The notes beneath the pieces are model-generated. The model ran no database searches, was not told the origin of the DNA, and saw only the letters and a list, made by a program, of their open reading frames with translations. The position numbers were made by a program, and so were the translations under genes. Shown one piece after another: positions 33,685 to 42,855 of a stretch of DNA of 64,000 nucleotides. This stretch comes from JBAXQQ01 sp037131695 (GTDB taxonomy: Bacteria > Armatimonadota > Hebobacteria > CAIYQO01). The stretch is from positions 33,099 through 97,098 of the forward strand of contig CAZWZF010000016.1 of the NCBI GenBank assembly GCA_964638715.1. The letters run 5' to 3'. Position 1 is the first letter of the stretch. Each line of letters begins with the position of its first letter.

Positions 33685-35226
33685 TCAATCTTTCAAATAT
33701 CGTCTTATCAGATACGCCGGTGTCGCGCTCCAGGCATGGCAATAGCTGTCAATCAGGAAATTTCCATACGCGCTGAATCTGTCAGTACCCGGCCTGAATA
33801 CTTCCCAAAATGTAGTTGCTCCGCGTTCTATCATACCGCCCCAGTACCATTTTAATATTTCAGTTGCTTCTGTCTTTAACCCGCTTAATAGCATGGCATG
33901 AATGACATGATGATACAGATACGGACCATTCGGTTTGATAGCCTCTTTACAGGCTATCATCCGGCGCAATACCCCGACAGCTTTTTCACCGGTGACTACT
34001 TCTGCCAGCACCATCCATGCCTGCGAACCCCAGGATATTTGATTATTTTCCCCACTGACAAATAAACCTGACTTTTCATCATACATACTTTCAGCGGCAA
34101 GCGCCATTTTCGCCAATCTTTTTTCGGTTACAGATGCCAGATTCTCATCACCAGCCTGTAAAGCTAATTTTAATAATGCCCGCAGACAATAAATGACAGT
34201 TGCCTGCATCGCGGCAGTATGATTTAATTCGGGACACCAGTCAAAAAATAACCACGTCCCCGGTAAGTTGCAGAAAAGACCTTCTTCATTAACGTTTTCC
34301 CATACAATATCCAACTGCCTCGCAGCTACCGGCAATAACTCTTCTGCTGTCTGCCAATCACCGCTTTCAATCGCGTAATCATATAACACCGATGCCATCA
34401 GGCATGAATAGGTCAGCAGATTATTACCGAGTGAGGGCACTGGCCTTTCATAAACACAACCGGCAACAAGCCCATCATCCTGTGCCAGACCGGCAAATAA
34501 ATACAAACACCTGCGTACTAAATCGAAATTGCGAAATGACACCGCGTTTGACATCATCATCAAACGCAAATCACCCAGCCACAATCGTCGGTCGCGTTTA
34601 GGACCATCTTCATATACTGTTTGCATACAATCCCGCAAGGTTCGTAAACTTACTTGATCAATTAGCAATAAATCTGCCGGAATATCTGTATCAACCGGCA
34701 AATCAAACGAGCCGGAAGTAACGGCATCGCAAATAATATCCGCAAAACCAATCCTATAATTACTCGATGTATCAATTAACTCGATTTTCAGATATCGAAA
34801 TGCATAGCGTCTTGGCAAGTTTATTTCAATTGGTGTTTCATCTATATTGATAATTTCATCCTGCAGCCATGACCTGCTTAAACCGGCAGTCTTTGGGTCA
34901 AACGGTTCAGAAACTTCCGCCGGAACTTCACCAAAAATAAATTTAAGCCGCAATGGCGCGTCATGCTGTCCAAATTTATTTATCTTAAATTTCAAATATC
35001 CAGTAATATGTTCACCGAAATCAAGAATAAATGAATCATTCCCGCCATAAGTTTTCTGATATATCTCTTCAACAGTTCCAATTATATTAACCCGCCATCC
35101 TTGAAAAGATTCAGTATCAGAAATTGTATTCACCACATGCAAAGGTTTAAAAATTTCATGTTGCAATATTGGCAATAATTCATTTGCTTTCTCTAACCAG
35201 AGATTCTGTTTATCAAAATATGTCAT
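33685..35226 (-). CDS. Alpha-L-rhamnosidase-like glycoside hydrolase (GH78 type)
   Basis: About 513 residues from the ATG at 35226 (GAGG five bases upstream), preferred over an ATG 13 codons earlier. A beta-rich N-terminal part (to about 170) is followed by a six-hairpin (alpha/alpha)6 domain. The stretch DGPKRDRRLWLGDLRL at about 207-222 matches the GH78 catalytic block DxxxxxRDxxxWxGD, and RGATTFWEVF near 475 has the second conserved acidic residue. No signal peptide, so it would act on imported oligosaccharides. It lacks the extra N-terminal domains of full-length GH78 enzymes (over 700 residues), so the exact family should be treated as probable. Confidence 0.78.
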   Translation of the reverse strand: MTYFDKQNLWLEKANELLPILQHEIFKPLHVVNTISDTESFQGWRVNIIGTVEEIYQKTYGGNDSFILDFGEHITGYLKFKINKFGQHDAPLRLKFIFGEVPAEVSEPFDPKTAGLSRSWLQDEIINIDETPIEINLPRRYAFRYLKIELIDTSSNYRIGFADIICDAVTSGSFDLPVDTDIPADLLLIDQVSLRTLRDCMQTVYEDGPKRDRRLWLGDLRLMMMSNAVSFRNFDLVRRCLYLFAGLAQDDGLVAGCVYERPVPSLGNNLLTYSCLMASVLYDYAIESGDWQTAEELLPVAARQLDIVWENVNEEGLFCNLPGTWLFFDWCPELNHTAAMQATVIYCLRALLKLALQAGDENLASVTEKRLAKMALAAESMYDEKSGLFVSGENNQISWGSQAWMVLAEVVTGEKAVGVLRRMIACKEAIKPNGPYLYHHVIHAMLLSGLKTEATEILKWYWGGMIERGATTFWEVFRPGTDRFSAYGNFLIDSYCHAWSATPAYLIRRYLKD

Positions 35227-35280
35227 TTTTACCTCACGTTTTTTCGAGAATACCAAATCCATCAAATGAAATCAATAAAA

Positions 35281-35311
35281 AAATCTCCCCGATTGAAAAA
35301 CGAGGAGATTT
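35281..35311 (-). terminator. Terminator of the secreted fibronectin-III operon
   Basis: AAATCTCC (35281-35288) pairs with GGAGATTT (35304-35311). On the minus strand the stem is followed by a run of T, downstream of the gene ending at 35335. Confidence 0.85.
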
Positions 35312-35334
35312 AATGGTTTATATATTCTGTTGCT

Positions 35335-37932
35335 TTATTTTATTTTGCTGTCTTCTACTCTATAAACAACAGCTCTTACTACATCAACCACTGCGCCGGT
35401 ACCAACAGTTGTCGCTACGATATCAAGAGTAAACTGGTCAGGTGTTGCTCCTGATTTCAGATTAGTTGAATACGGGCTTGCTTCCAATCTTAGTTGAATA
35501 GTATCGCCAGTTTTTACCACTGTAGTCGGTTTAACATTTTCCAGCAAATACCCGCCATTAGTGGCGCGGGTAGTTAGATCATAATTATTCAACATCAATC
35601 GGAATTTCCAGTTATTATAATTCCCCACAGGATTTAATTGTATCAAGTAATTTTCAGTCGAATTGCCGTCATTTCGCAAGTTAATTATGAAAGTGGCAAT
35701 TTTTCGATATGGTACAGATGACATTGATACCTGTGCGTTGGCAGTATTAGCATTATACGCACCGGTATAATATACTTTCTCACCCTGGAAAACGATATCA
35801 TTCAAGGCTTTAATCATCATATCCGGTCGATGCTGAACCACTGTGGTGTTAACTCTGAATGTTCGATAAGTCGTCCAATCGGATGTGCTGATGCCATTGG
35901 TAGCCTGTACGCGCCAATAATAATTACCGGCTGTCAGGATAATGTTTGGCAATGAATTAGTTGTTGTTGTATAGCGCACAACATTTGTAAATGCGTTAGT
36001 TGTGGAAATGTTAACGATAAATTGTGTCGCTAACGGATATGCTGCCCATGTGAAAGTAACAGGACTATTTACTGTTCCATTATCTGCCGGTGTTAACAAT
36101 GTCGGTGGTCCCAAAACAGTGGTGAATACACCAGTTTTCGACCAGCTTCCCAGCGCATTACTCGGTCCAACTCCGCGTACCCGCCAATAGTATGTGGTAG
36201 TACGTGCAAGAGCATTGGTCGTAAATGTTGCTGATGTGCTGTTTGAAACACCTGCTACCGGATTCCCGGACAAATCACTGGTGGTATATAACTGGTACTG
36301 ATAACTGGTTGCATTCGTTACGGCAGTCCAGGTTAATTTTGGAGTTATTGAAACAGCCTGCTGATTAGTTACTGGAGATACTAATGTCGGAGCACCTAAG
36401 GATACAGCACCGGTATTAAAGTATATTGCTGCACTATAAGCAGATTGTGCATTCGCATTCGTTGCCCTGACACGCCAATAATATCGTGTGTTATTTAAAA
36501 GATTCGGAACATATACATTTAATGATGTATTGCCAGTACGATCAAAAACAAGAGATGTTGTTGTAAATTGATTATCAGTAGCAACCTGGGTGTCATACAT
36601 TGTAGCAAGACTTACAGCGTTCCATGCTAACTGCGGAGGCAATGATATAGCGGTTGCCGCATTAACAGGCGACGCCAATACTGGTACCGCCAAATCAGGA
36701 GCTTTTGTCGCAAATGACCATATCGATGAATATGAACCCCAGCGATACTGGTCGCCAGCCTGTACCCGCCAATAATATGTAGTACCGGGTTGCAGTCCGG
36801 TGACATTTGCCGTGGTCAAGGTGAAAGGTTGAGTTGTCTGATAAACGATATTTACAAATTGATTATCAGATGAAACCTGCATATTATATCGAGTTGCAAT
36901 GGCAACTGTATTCCATTGGAAAGTCAGATTGAAACTGGTATTTGTTGCTCCATTTGCTGGTAAAACCTGTAAAGGAGCATCAATTTTTGCAGGCGTCGGC
37001 GGTCGTGTTCCCGGCAGCATAGTCGGGTCGCGATTATCCACACCTGCATCAGTATTGGTAACGCGGGTTACGGTTGCAGTATCTAATTTAGTCAAATCGC
37101 TAATATCAACCAGGCATATTTCGTTATGGTTGCCAAACCTTGAACTTGAAAAAGCAATTGATTTTCCATCAACGTTAAATGTTGGATACAGATTATTTCC
37201 GGTATTAGTCACTTGATATTCTTTCTTATTCGCAATATCATAAAGATAAATATCATTTCCATTTGTTCGGGTAGAATAATAAACTATAAACTTGCCATCT
37301 GGACTGATGTCAGGGTGCTTATCCGGGAAATTATTATTGGTAATCTGTGTTTTATTGTTGCCGTTCAGATCCATTGTCCATATTTCCATCTGTGCCGCAA
37401 CACCAGATGGTGAGGATACATAAACGATAGATTGTCCATCACGACTGATGGCTGGCGAATCTTCTACTGTTGTAGTGGAATTTGAAATATCTATAGGTGC
37501 TGACCAATTTGTAGCACTAAAAGGATCTAATCCAAGGTATCTCTTTTTATATAACTGGTTTCTACCGCCACTGCTGTGAACATATATGATTGTAGCCAAA
37601 TCGCCGCTGATGGTGGGATCCATATCTGATCCGGCATCAGTTGTAATACGAACTTCTTTATCGCCATTATCAGACATAAGGTAAATTTCATAATTACCAT
37701 CACGGTCGCTATCATACGCTATCAGATTTCCAGTTGCATTCTTGCTGATATATGGCCGTAAATTATTAGCATCTACCATGGTAATCTGTTCATTATTCGA
37801 CCCGTCATCATTCATCATGTATACCTGACCGGGTGTACCTGTCACGGTAGATGTATAAACAATCCAGTTGCCAACTGCTGATGCCCAAATAATTGACATC
37901 GCGAACAATACAATCAGAGTTAATTTTCGCAT
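35335..37932 (-). CDS. Secreted TolB-like propeller with four fibronectin-III domains
   Basis: 865 residues with a signal peptide (MRKLTLIVLFAMSIIWASA). Residues about 20-300 are a TolB/PD40 propeller (repeats such as DGNYEIYLMSDNGDKE, DRDGNYEIYLM, GQSIVYVSS, GKFIVYYSTRTNGNDIYLYD). About 310-700 contains four fibronectin type III-like domains, each with a (T)YYWRV core. The last 160 residues form a separate domain beginning RPDMMIKA that is shared with the preceding gene. It is co-transcribed with that gene (12-base gap) and ended by the terminator at 35281. The role is probably in the envelope or outside the cell, binding proteins or glycans; no enzyme motif is seen. Confidence 0.8.
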   Translation of the reverse strand: MRKLTLIVLFAMSIIWASAVGNWIVYTSTVTGTPGQVYMMNDDGSNNEQITMVDANNLRPYISKNATGNLIAYDSDRDGNYEIYLMSDNGDKEVRITTDAGSDMDPTISGDLATIIYVHSSGGRNQLYKKRYLGLDPFSATNWSAPIDISNSTTTVEDSPAISRDGQSIVYVSSPSGVAAQMEIWTMDLNGNNKTQITNNNFPDKHPDISPDGKFIVYYSTRTNGNDIYLYDIANKKEYQVTNTGNNLYPTFNVDGKSIAFSSSRFGNHNEICLVDISDLTKLDTATVTRVTNTDAGVDNRDPTMLPGTRPPTPAKIDAPLQVLPANGATNTSFNLTFQWNTVAIATRYNMQVSSDNQFVNIVYQTTQPFTLTTANVTGLQPGTTYYWRVQAGDQYRWGSYSSIWSFATKAPDLAVPVLASPVNAATAISLPPQLAWNAVSLATMYDTQVATDNQFTTTSLVFDRTGNTSLNVYVPNLLNNTRYYWRVRATNANAQSAYSAAIYFNTGAVSLGAPTLVSPVTNQQAVSITPKLTWTAVTNATSYQYQLYTTSDLSGNPVAGVSNSTSATFTTNALARTTTYYWRVRGVGPSNALGSWSKTGVFTTVLGPPTLLTPADNGTVNSPVTFTWAAYPLATQFIVNISTTNAFTNVVRYTTTTNSLPNIILTAGNYYWRVQATNGISTSDWTTYRTFRVNTTVVQHRPDMMIKALNDIVFQGEKVYYTGAYNANTANAQVSMSSVPYRKIATFIINLRNDGNSTENYLIQLNPVGNYNNWKFRLMLNNYDLTTRATNGGYLLENVKPTTVVKTGDTIQLRLEASPYSTNLKSGATPDQFTLDIVATTVGTGAVVDVVRAVVYRVEDSKIK

Positions 37933-37944
37933 TATAAAACTCCC

Positions 37945-39402
37945 TTATTTATTTCCACGCGCAGTTTTTACCGTTACTGCTTTCACGCTGTCCCGGGCTT
38001 CAGGAATATAATTGCCATCGCTTCCTAAAGCTTTAACATTAACCAGCATTGAAATTGCATCATTATTTATAACTCCGCTGCTTGGTGATACTTCCAAACG
38101 ATAAACCTGCGAAGTACCTGGAATCATTTTTTCAATCCGATAAGCATTGCCATTTGCAACACTTGTAGATAAATCTTTCCCAGTTGAATTAGTGAACTTC
38201 ACTATCCATTTTGACAATTTTGCTTGTGAAGCGTTATCAAATGCTGCTACAAATATATCAATATTTCCAGCCACATTCCCGGCATTCTTTAAAGTAATAT
38301 AGAAAACTGCTTTCTTAAGAGAATTAGCTTCTAAAACTGCAAAATATGTTCCGGAATTAGATATATCTTGTTGATCCATACCGATATTTCCGTCATATCC
38401 ATTCGCCTTTATCATTAAATCAGGGAAATATAATGCTGCTGGTGCGCCAGTAGTAAACGACCATGTTTCTGACCATAATCCGGTAGATAAGTCGCTTTCG
38501 GCCCGCGCACGCCAATAATAGGTTATTGAATAATCAAGATTTGCTAATGAAACACTACCAGATGACTTAGTAAATGTGCCAACATTTGATGTGAAAGTCT
38601 TATCTTTTGAAAAATCTACTCTGTATGTCTGCCCATTTAAAACTTTATAAGTTAATGTTGGGGTAATTGACTGGCTGGTTGCGCCATTTATTGGTGTTAA
38701 TAATGTTGGTGCAGCCAGCGATTCACCGGTAGTGAATGTTATAGCGTCCGTCCATGCCCCCCAATTACTATTTACCATACAGCGAACACGCCATGAAAAA
38801 TTAGTGAGTGCAGACAAGTTAGTGACTGTATATATTACATTCTGTGGATCTCCATTATTATCGAGAATGTTCTGATCATTGACGATCGTTTTATTAGTTG
38901 AAAGGTCAGTTATTTGCAAGTTATATTTAGTTGCATTGGGAACTTTCATAAATGTCATGGGTACTGGAATATCTACCATTGTTGCGCCATCATCTGGAGA
39001 TACCTGATAAGGTTTGTCAACAACACTTGTAGTGGTAAAGTTCCAAATATCCGACCAGGGACCTAACTCAGTTCCAATTTTCACTAAAACGTGCCAATAA
39101 TATTTTGTATTGGGATGTAAACCTGCACGAATCTGCCAGAAATTATTAGTTTTCATATCAAATTTATGGTTGCGTGTTTTCGATGTGAATTCACCGGTAT
39201 TTGCGTCAACTGTTGTTGACGTTGATACTTCAAACCAGTATGAAGTAGCTGAAGGCACTGACTGCCAAACGCAATTCGGATTCATTTGAATATCAGTAGA
39301 ATTATTCACAGGTACATTCAATGAAATTTTGGGCACAGCAGCGTTAATTGCCAATGATGCAAATAACGCGCAGGATATTGTTAACAACGTTAAAATTTTC
39401 AT
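37945..39402 (-). CDS. Secreted fibronectin-III-repeat protein
   Basis: 485 residues with a signal peptide (MKILTLLTISCALFASLAIN). About 25-325 carries three fibronectin type III-like domains, recognisable by TKYYWHVLVK, TNFSWRVRC and ITYYWRARA strands. The C-terminal 150 residues start FPDLMIKANG and match the C-terminal domain of the next gene (MIKA..., KAVFYITLKNAGN, RLEVSPSS). GAGGTG lies just upstream of the ATG. The gene diverges from hydF with a short AT-rich interval between. Confidence 0.8.
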   Translation of the reverse strand: MKILTLLTISCALFASLAINAAVPKISLNVPVNNSTDIQMNPNCVWQSVPSATSYWFEVSTSTTVDANTGEFTSKTRNHKFDMKTNNFWQIRAGLHPNTKYYWHVLVKIGTELGPWSDIWNFTTTSVVDKPYQVSPDDGATMVDIPVPMTFMKVPNATKYNLQITDLSTNKTIVNDQNILDNNGDPQNVIYTVTNLSALTNFSWRVRCMVNSNWGAWTDAITFTTGESLAAPTLLTPINGATSQSITPTLTYKVLNGQTYRVDFSKDKTFTSNVGTFTKSSGSVSLANLDYSITYYWRARAESDLSTGLWSETWSFTTGAPAALYFPDLMIKANGYDGNIGMDQQDISNSGTYFAVLEANSLKKAVFYITLKNAGNVAGNIDIFVAAFDNASQAKLSKWIVKFTNSTGKDLSTSVANGNAYRIEKMIPGTSQVYRLEVSPSSGVINNDAISMLVNVKALGSDGNYIPEARDSVKAVTVKTARGNK

Positions 39403-39534
39403 ATTTTCACCTCACGGGTATTTTGTATATAATACCCCAGGACATGTTATTTAGTTGCATTTTTTTTAATTGTATTCTAATCATAAGGTTTAATCAATAT
39501 CTAAAAGGGTAATTTGTGATAAAAGAGTAATATT

Positions 39535-40764
39535 ATGACCAATTTAAATCAAACACCTGCAGGTTCGCGCCTGCATATATCTATATTTGGACGTAGGAAT
39601 GCCGGTAAATCCAGCCTGATAAACAGCCTGACAAACCAGCAGGCGGCTATCGTGTCTGAAGTCGCCGGAACTACTACCGATCCGGTGATAAAATCGATGG
39701 AACTGCTGCCATTAGGGCCGGTGGTAATGACCGATACCGCTGGAATTGACGACACCGGCGAACTTGGCGATATGCGTGTAAAAAAAACCTTGCGGGTAAT
39801 AGACCGGACTGACCTGGCTATTATTGTAATTCCTGCTGATGGCGGCATGACAATCCATGAAGATGAATTGCTGGAAAAGCTGAAAATTCGCAATTGCCCG
39901 GTGATAATTGCAGTAAATAAAGCTGATATTTGTTCTCCAACAAAGGATATTACCGATTGGATTGAAGCAAAAAAACTGCCAAATGCTGTGGTTTCATCAG
40001 TAAATAATACTGGAATTGATTCACTTAAAAAGCTGATTATTAAAAATGCACCGTCTGGAGCAATGAATAATTCTGTACTGGATGGTCTGGTACGTCCAGG
40101 TGATTGCGTCGTATTGGTTGTGCCGATAGACAAAGCGGCACCCGCTGGACGGTTGATTTTACCGCAGGTAATGACTATCCGCGACTCGCTTGACCATGAT
40201 GCCTGGAGCGTGGTGGTAAAAGAACGCGAACTAAAAATGGCTCTGGCTAATCTGAAGAAAAAGCCGGCGCTGGTAGTTACTGACTCGCAGGCGGTATTGA
40301 AAGCGTCTGCCGACACTCCAGATGATATCCCATTTACCACCTTCAGCATCCTGATGGCGCGGTTAAAAGGCGATCTGGAAAGCCTTGTCCGCGGCGTTAA
40401 GGCTATGGAAACAATGAAACCCGGCGCGAAAGTGTTGATAGCGGAAGCGTGTACACACCATAAACAGGCTGATGATATTGGCAGCGTTCAAATACCGCGC
40501 TGGCTGCGCCAGCATGTCGGCGGCGATATAGATTTCCATCATTCCAGCGGTGCGGAATTCCCGGCGGATTTGGATACCTACGATCTTGTAATCCATTGCG
40601 GCGGCTGCATGATTAACCGTCAGGAAATGCTTAGCCGCAGCATAAAAGCAGACGAAGCCGGTGTCCCCATGATAAACTTCGGAGTGTTCCTGAGTTTTAT
40701 CCACGGCGAATTGGAAAGAGCACTCCGCCCCTTCCCACTTGCACACATGACATATTTGGAATAA
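39535..40764 (+). CDS. hydF: [FeFe]-hydrogenase maturation GTPase HydF
   Basis: 409 residues, the family length. An N-terminal Era-like GTPase domain shows the P-loop GRRNAGKSS (19-27), GTTTDP and DTAGIDD. The C-terminal domain has the HydF cluster ligands: C306 in CTHH and H354-C355-xx-C358 in IHCGGCM, the CxHx(n)HCxxC arrangement that binds a [4Fe-4S] cluster. HydF is the scaffold on which HydE and HydG build the 2Fe subcluster before transfer to apo-hydrogenase. Neither hydE, hydG nor a hydrogenase is in this window. It indicates an anaerobic, hydrogen-producing or -using lifestyle. Confidence 0.95.
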   Translation: MTNLNQTPAGSRLHISIFGRRNAGKSSLINSLTNQQAAIVSEVAGTTTDPVIKSMELLPLGPVVMTDTAGIDDTGELGDMRVKKTLRVIDRTDLAIIVIPADGGMTIHEDELLEKLKIRNCPVIIAVNKADICSPTKDITDWIEAKKLPNAVVSSVNNTGIDSLKKLIIKNAPSGAMNNSVLDGLVRPGDCVVLVVPIDKAAPAGRLILPQVMTIRDSLDHDAWSVVVKERELKMALANLKKKPALVVTDSQAVLKASADTPDDIPFTTFSILMARLKGDLESLVRGVKAMETMKPGAKVLIAEACTHHKQADDIGSVQIPRWLRQHVGGDIDFHHSSGAEFPADLDTYDLVIHCGGCMINRQEMLSRSIKADEAGVPMINFGVFLSFIHGELERALRPFPLAHMTYLE

Positions 40765-40767
40765 CTT

Positions 40768-42855
40768 TTAGCTGCAAAACCTTAACAATACCGGATAATC
40801 TTTAAGCAATATTCCATCCAGTATTGTCTCGCCATTCATGGTTGAAAATGCCAGTTCCTGTTCTACCCCATTCATACTATCAAAACCTATTACAGATTTG
40901 AAAATGCCCTGGATTACAACTTGTACCGGCAATCCTTCACATTCATCCTGTGCTTTTCCGGTTAGCCATATAGCCGCTACTTTTTCACCGGGCCGCGACA
41001 TAGTGCATATTTCCAGGTTTTCCGGCGCACCAATTACCTGTATCATGAAATTATCAGGATTCAGACCATCAAATGCTGTCGATAGATTGCGCATGGCATA
41101 ATAAGCCGGTTGCGGCTGCAGCGGCGATATCGGGTCGGCAGCGAAGGAGCGGCGCATCAGTCCCAGATCAAGCGGGTAGTTAGTATTTGCCCATACCTCG
41201 CAGAAAAAAGAGCTTATTCCCAGTGATGTATGCAATGTGGTGTGACGCGCGACATATTTGGCTTTTTCTATTTCCGAACATTCAAAGTTTCCCCACCAGA
41301 ATGGTGTCGAAGGTGACGGACAACTGGCGCCAATATTATATTCGGTACATGCCTGCACGCCTTTGAAACCTTGCTTCGCCGCCCATTTATCAAATACTGA
41401 TATAGCCTCGCGATGCCTGGTAACCACCGCAGTATCAGGATCTGGCTGATAATACGGATGCCAACCTATGATATCAACATCTTTTGCCAATTCGCGGACA
41501 GCAGATAAAAATATATTATTCCCGGCAGACTCCGCATCAAATTGTTCCGGCGTCCAATCAACATTGAATAAATGAGAGAATCCTGCGACTGAACCCATCA
41601 TCACCTTTGCGTCCGGGCATTCTTCACGAATAATCGGGATGGCAACCCGTGCCACCGCCAGGTAATTTTGCAGGCTTTCTTTTTCTCCCCAATACAAATC
41701 GCAATTCCATTCGTTCCATACCTCGAAAACTTTCACCCGGTCCTTAAAATGCCGGCACATGAAACGAATGTAATTCCCCCACCCAATCAACGCTTCAGGA
41801 GTCGTGGGTGGACGTGGATTTTCGTAATACCATTCCCACAGTTGCGGCAGCTTTCGCGTCGGATCTTCATTTGAATACAGGCGATTGCCGAAGTTCAGCG
41901 ACATTACAATATCAATGCCATTGTTTACCGCATGGGTAACCGCCGCATCAGTTTCATGGTCTATCTCCAGCTTGCCTTTTTCTTTCTCCACCCAGTGCCA
42001 ATTTATCGGGTCATCGTGATAGCCAACCCTTATCCATTTCAGTCCAAGGTCGGCGAAAACAGGCCATAACCGGTGATGCTCTTCGCGAGTTTGTCCCATA
42101 GTGTGCTGTGTCGAACTAACCGTTGCGCCGGCACCGCGGCTTGCCAACGCAAGATTGCGTCCTTTCAAGTCATATACATCAACAGATGCTATTGAAAATG
42201 AGAAGTGCCAATTTTCCACCCGCTTTAATTGCTTGCCAATAATCCAAATCTGTTTTGCCTTGCGGGGAATAAACTCGCAGCTAAACTCTCTTTTTTCCGG
42301 GGTGTCTTCACTGCTGCCAATAAATACAGTTTCCCAATTCATCGCGTCACAGGAAACTTTTATTTCCAGATAATCCGGTATCGCCATCCCGACTTCAACT
42401 GCACCTTCGTCCATCCGCATAGAACCGACCTGGTTTCTGACAGCTCCGGGAATTCGTTTACGCAATACTATCTTTTCAATTGCTTTTTCACCAGCAAGGT
42501 CAATGCGTATCCACGCCGGTTCTGCGTTGGATTGCGGTATAGTGCGACTGCACCAGCAAGTCGTCGGATCGCCATCTATCAGATGAATTGGCTCTACCGG
42601 CAAATAATCATTCTCTGGTGTTCGCGGCATTCGCGGAGTGGTGCCGCCCAATAAGTTGTAACCGATTTCAGAACTTTTCTTCAACCGAATTTTCTGTAAT
42701 GGCGCATCATTTCCCATCTGCATACTGGCAACATCAATCAGGTCAGGTCCCTGACCCAAAATATGGGTATACCCGTAAGAATATATCGGCACCCCGTCGC
42801 AATATACGCCGATGGTAGGTTGCGGGAAAAGAATATTTTCTAAATTATTGTTCAC
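40768..42855 (-). CDS. GH39-like glycoside hydrolase with discoidin-like module
   Basis: 695 residues, starting at GTG 42855 that overlaps the GH2 stop by four bases (GTGA). About residues 85-230 form an F5/8-type (discoidin-like) sugar-binding region (LIDGDPTTCWCS, WIRIDLAGEKAIEKIVLRK). From about 255 a TIM barrel of clan GH-A follows, with VFEVWNEWN (acid/base E382) and ACTEYNIG (probable nucleophile E505). The NEW and EYN arrangement resembles GH39 beta-xylosidase/iduronidase-type enzymes, but GH5/GH30-like relatives are possible. No signal peptide. It is the last gene of a GH36-GH2-GH39 operon, so all three probably act on one oligosaccharide. Confidence 0.72.
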   Translation of the reverse strand: MNNNLENILFPQPTIGVYCDGVPIYSYGYTHILGQGPDLIDVASMQMGNDAPLQKIRLKKSSEIGYNLLGGTTPRMPRTPENDYLPVEPIHLIDGDPTTCWCSRTIPQSNAEPAWIRIDLAGEKAIEKIVLRKRIPGAVRNQVGSMRMDEGAVEVGMAIPDYLEIKVSCDAMNWETVFIGSSEDTPEKREFSCEFIPRKAKQIWIIGKQLKRVENWHFSFSIASVDVYDLKGRNLALASRGAGATVSSTQHTMGQTREEHHRLWPVFADLGLKWIRVGYHDDPINWHWVEKEKGKLEIDHETDAAVTHAVNNGIDIVMSLNFGNRLYSNEDPTRKLPQLWEWYYENPRPPTTPEALIGWGNYIRFMCRHFKDRVKVFEVWNEWNCDLYWGEKESLQNYLAVARVAIPIIREECPDAKVMMGSVAGFSHLFNVDWTPEQFDAESAGNNIFLSAVRELAKDVDIIGWHPYYQPDPDTAVVTRHREAISVFDKWAAKQGFKGVQACTEYNIGASCPSPSTPFWWGNFECSEIEKAKYVARHTTLHTSLGISSFFCEVWANTNYPLDLGLMRRSFAADPISPLQPQPAYYAMRNLSTAFDGLNPDNFMIQVIGAPENLEICTMSRPGEKVAAIWLTGKAQDECEGLPVQVVIQGIFKSVIGFDSMNGVEQELAFSTMNGETILDGILLKDYPVLLRFCS

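Noticed and set aside
39549..40349. A 266-codon frame antisense to hydF.
   Set aside because: hydF is unmistakable, and the antisense product has no recognisable domain or ribosome binding site.
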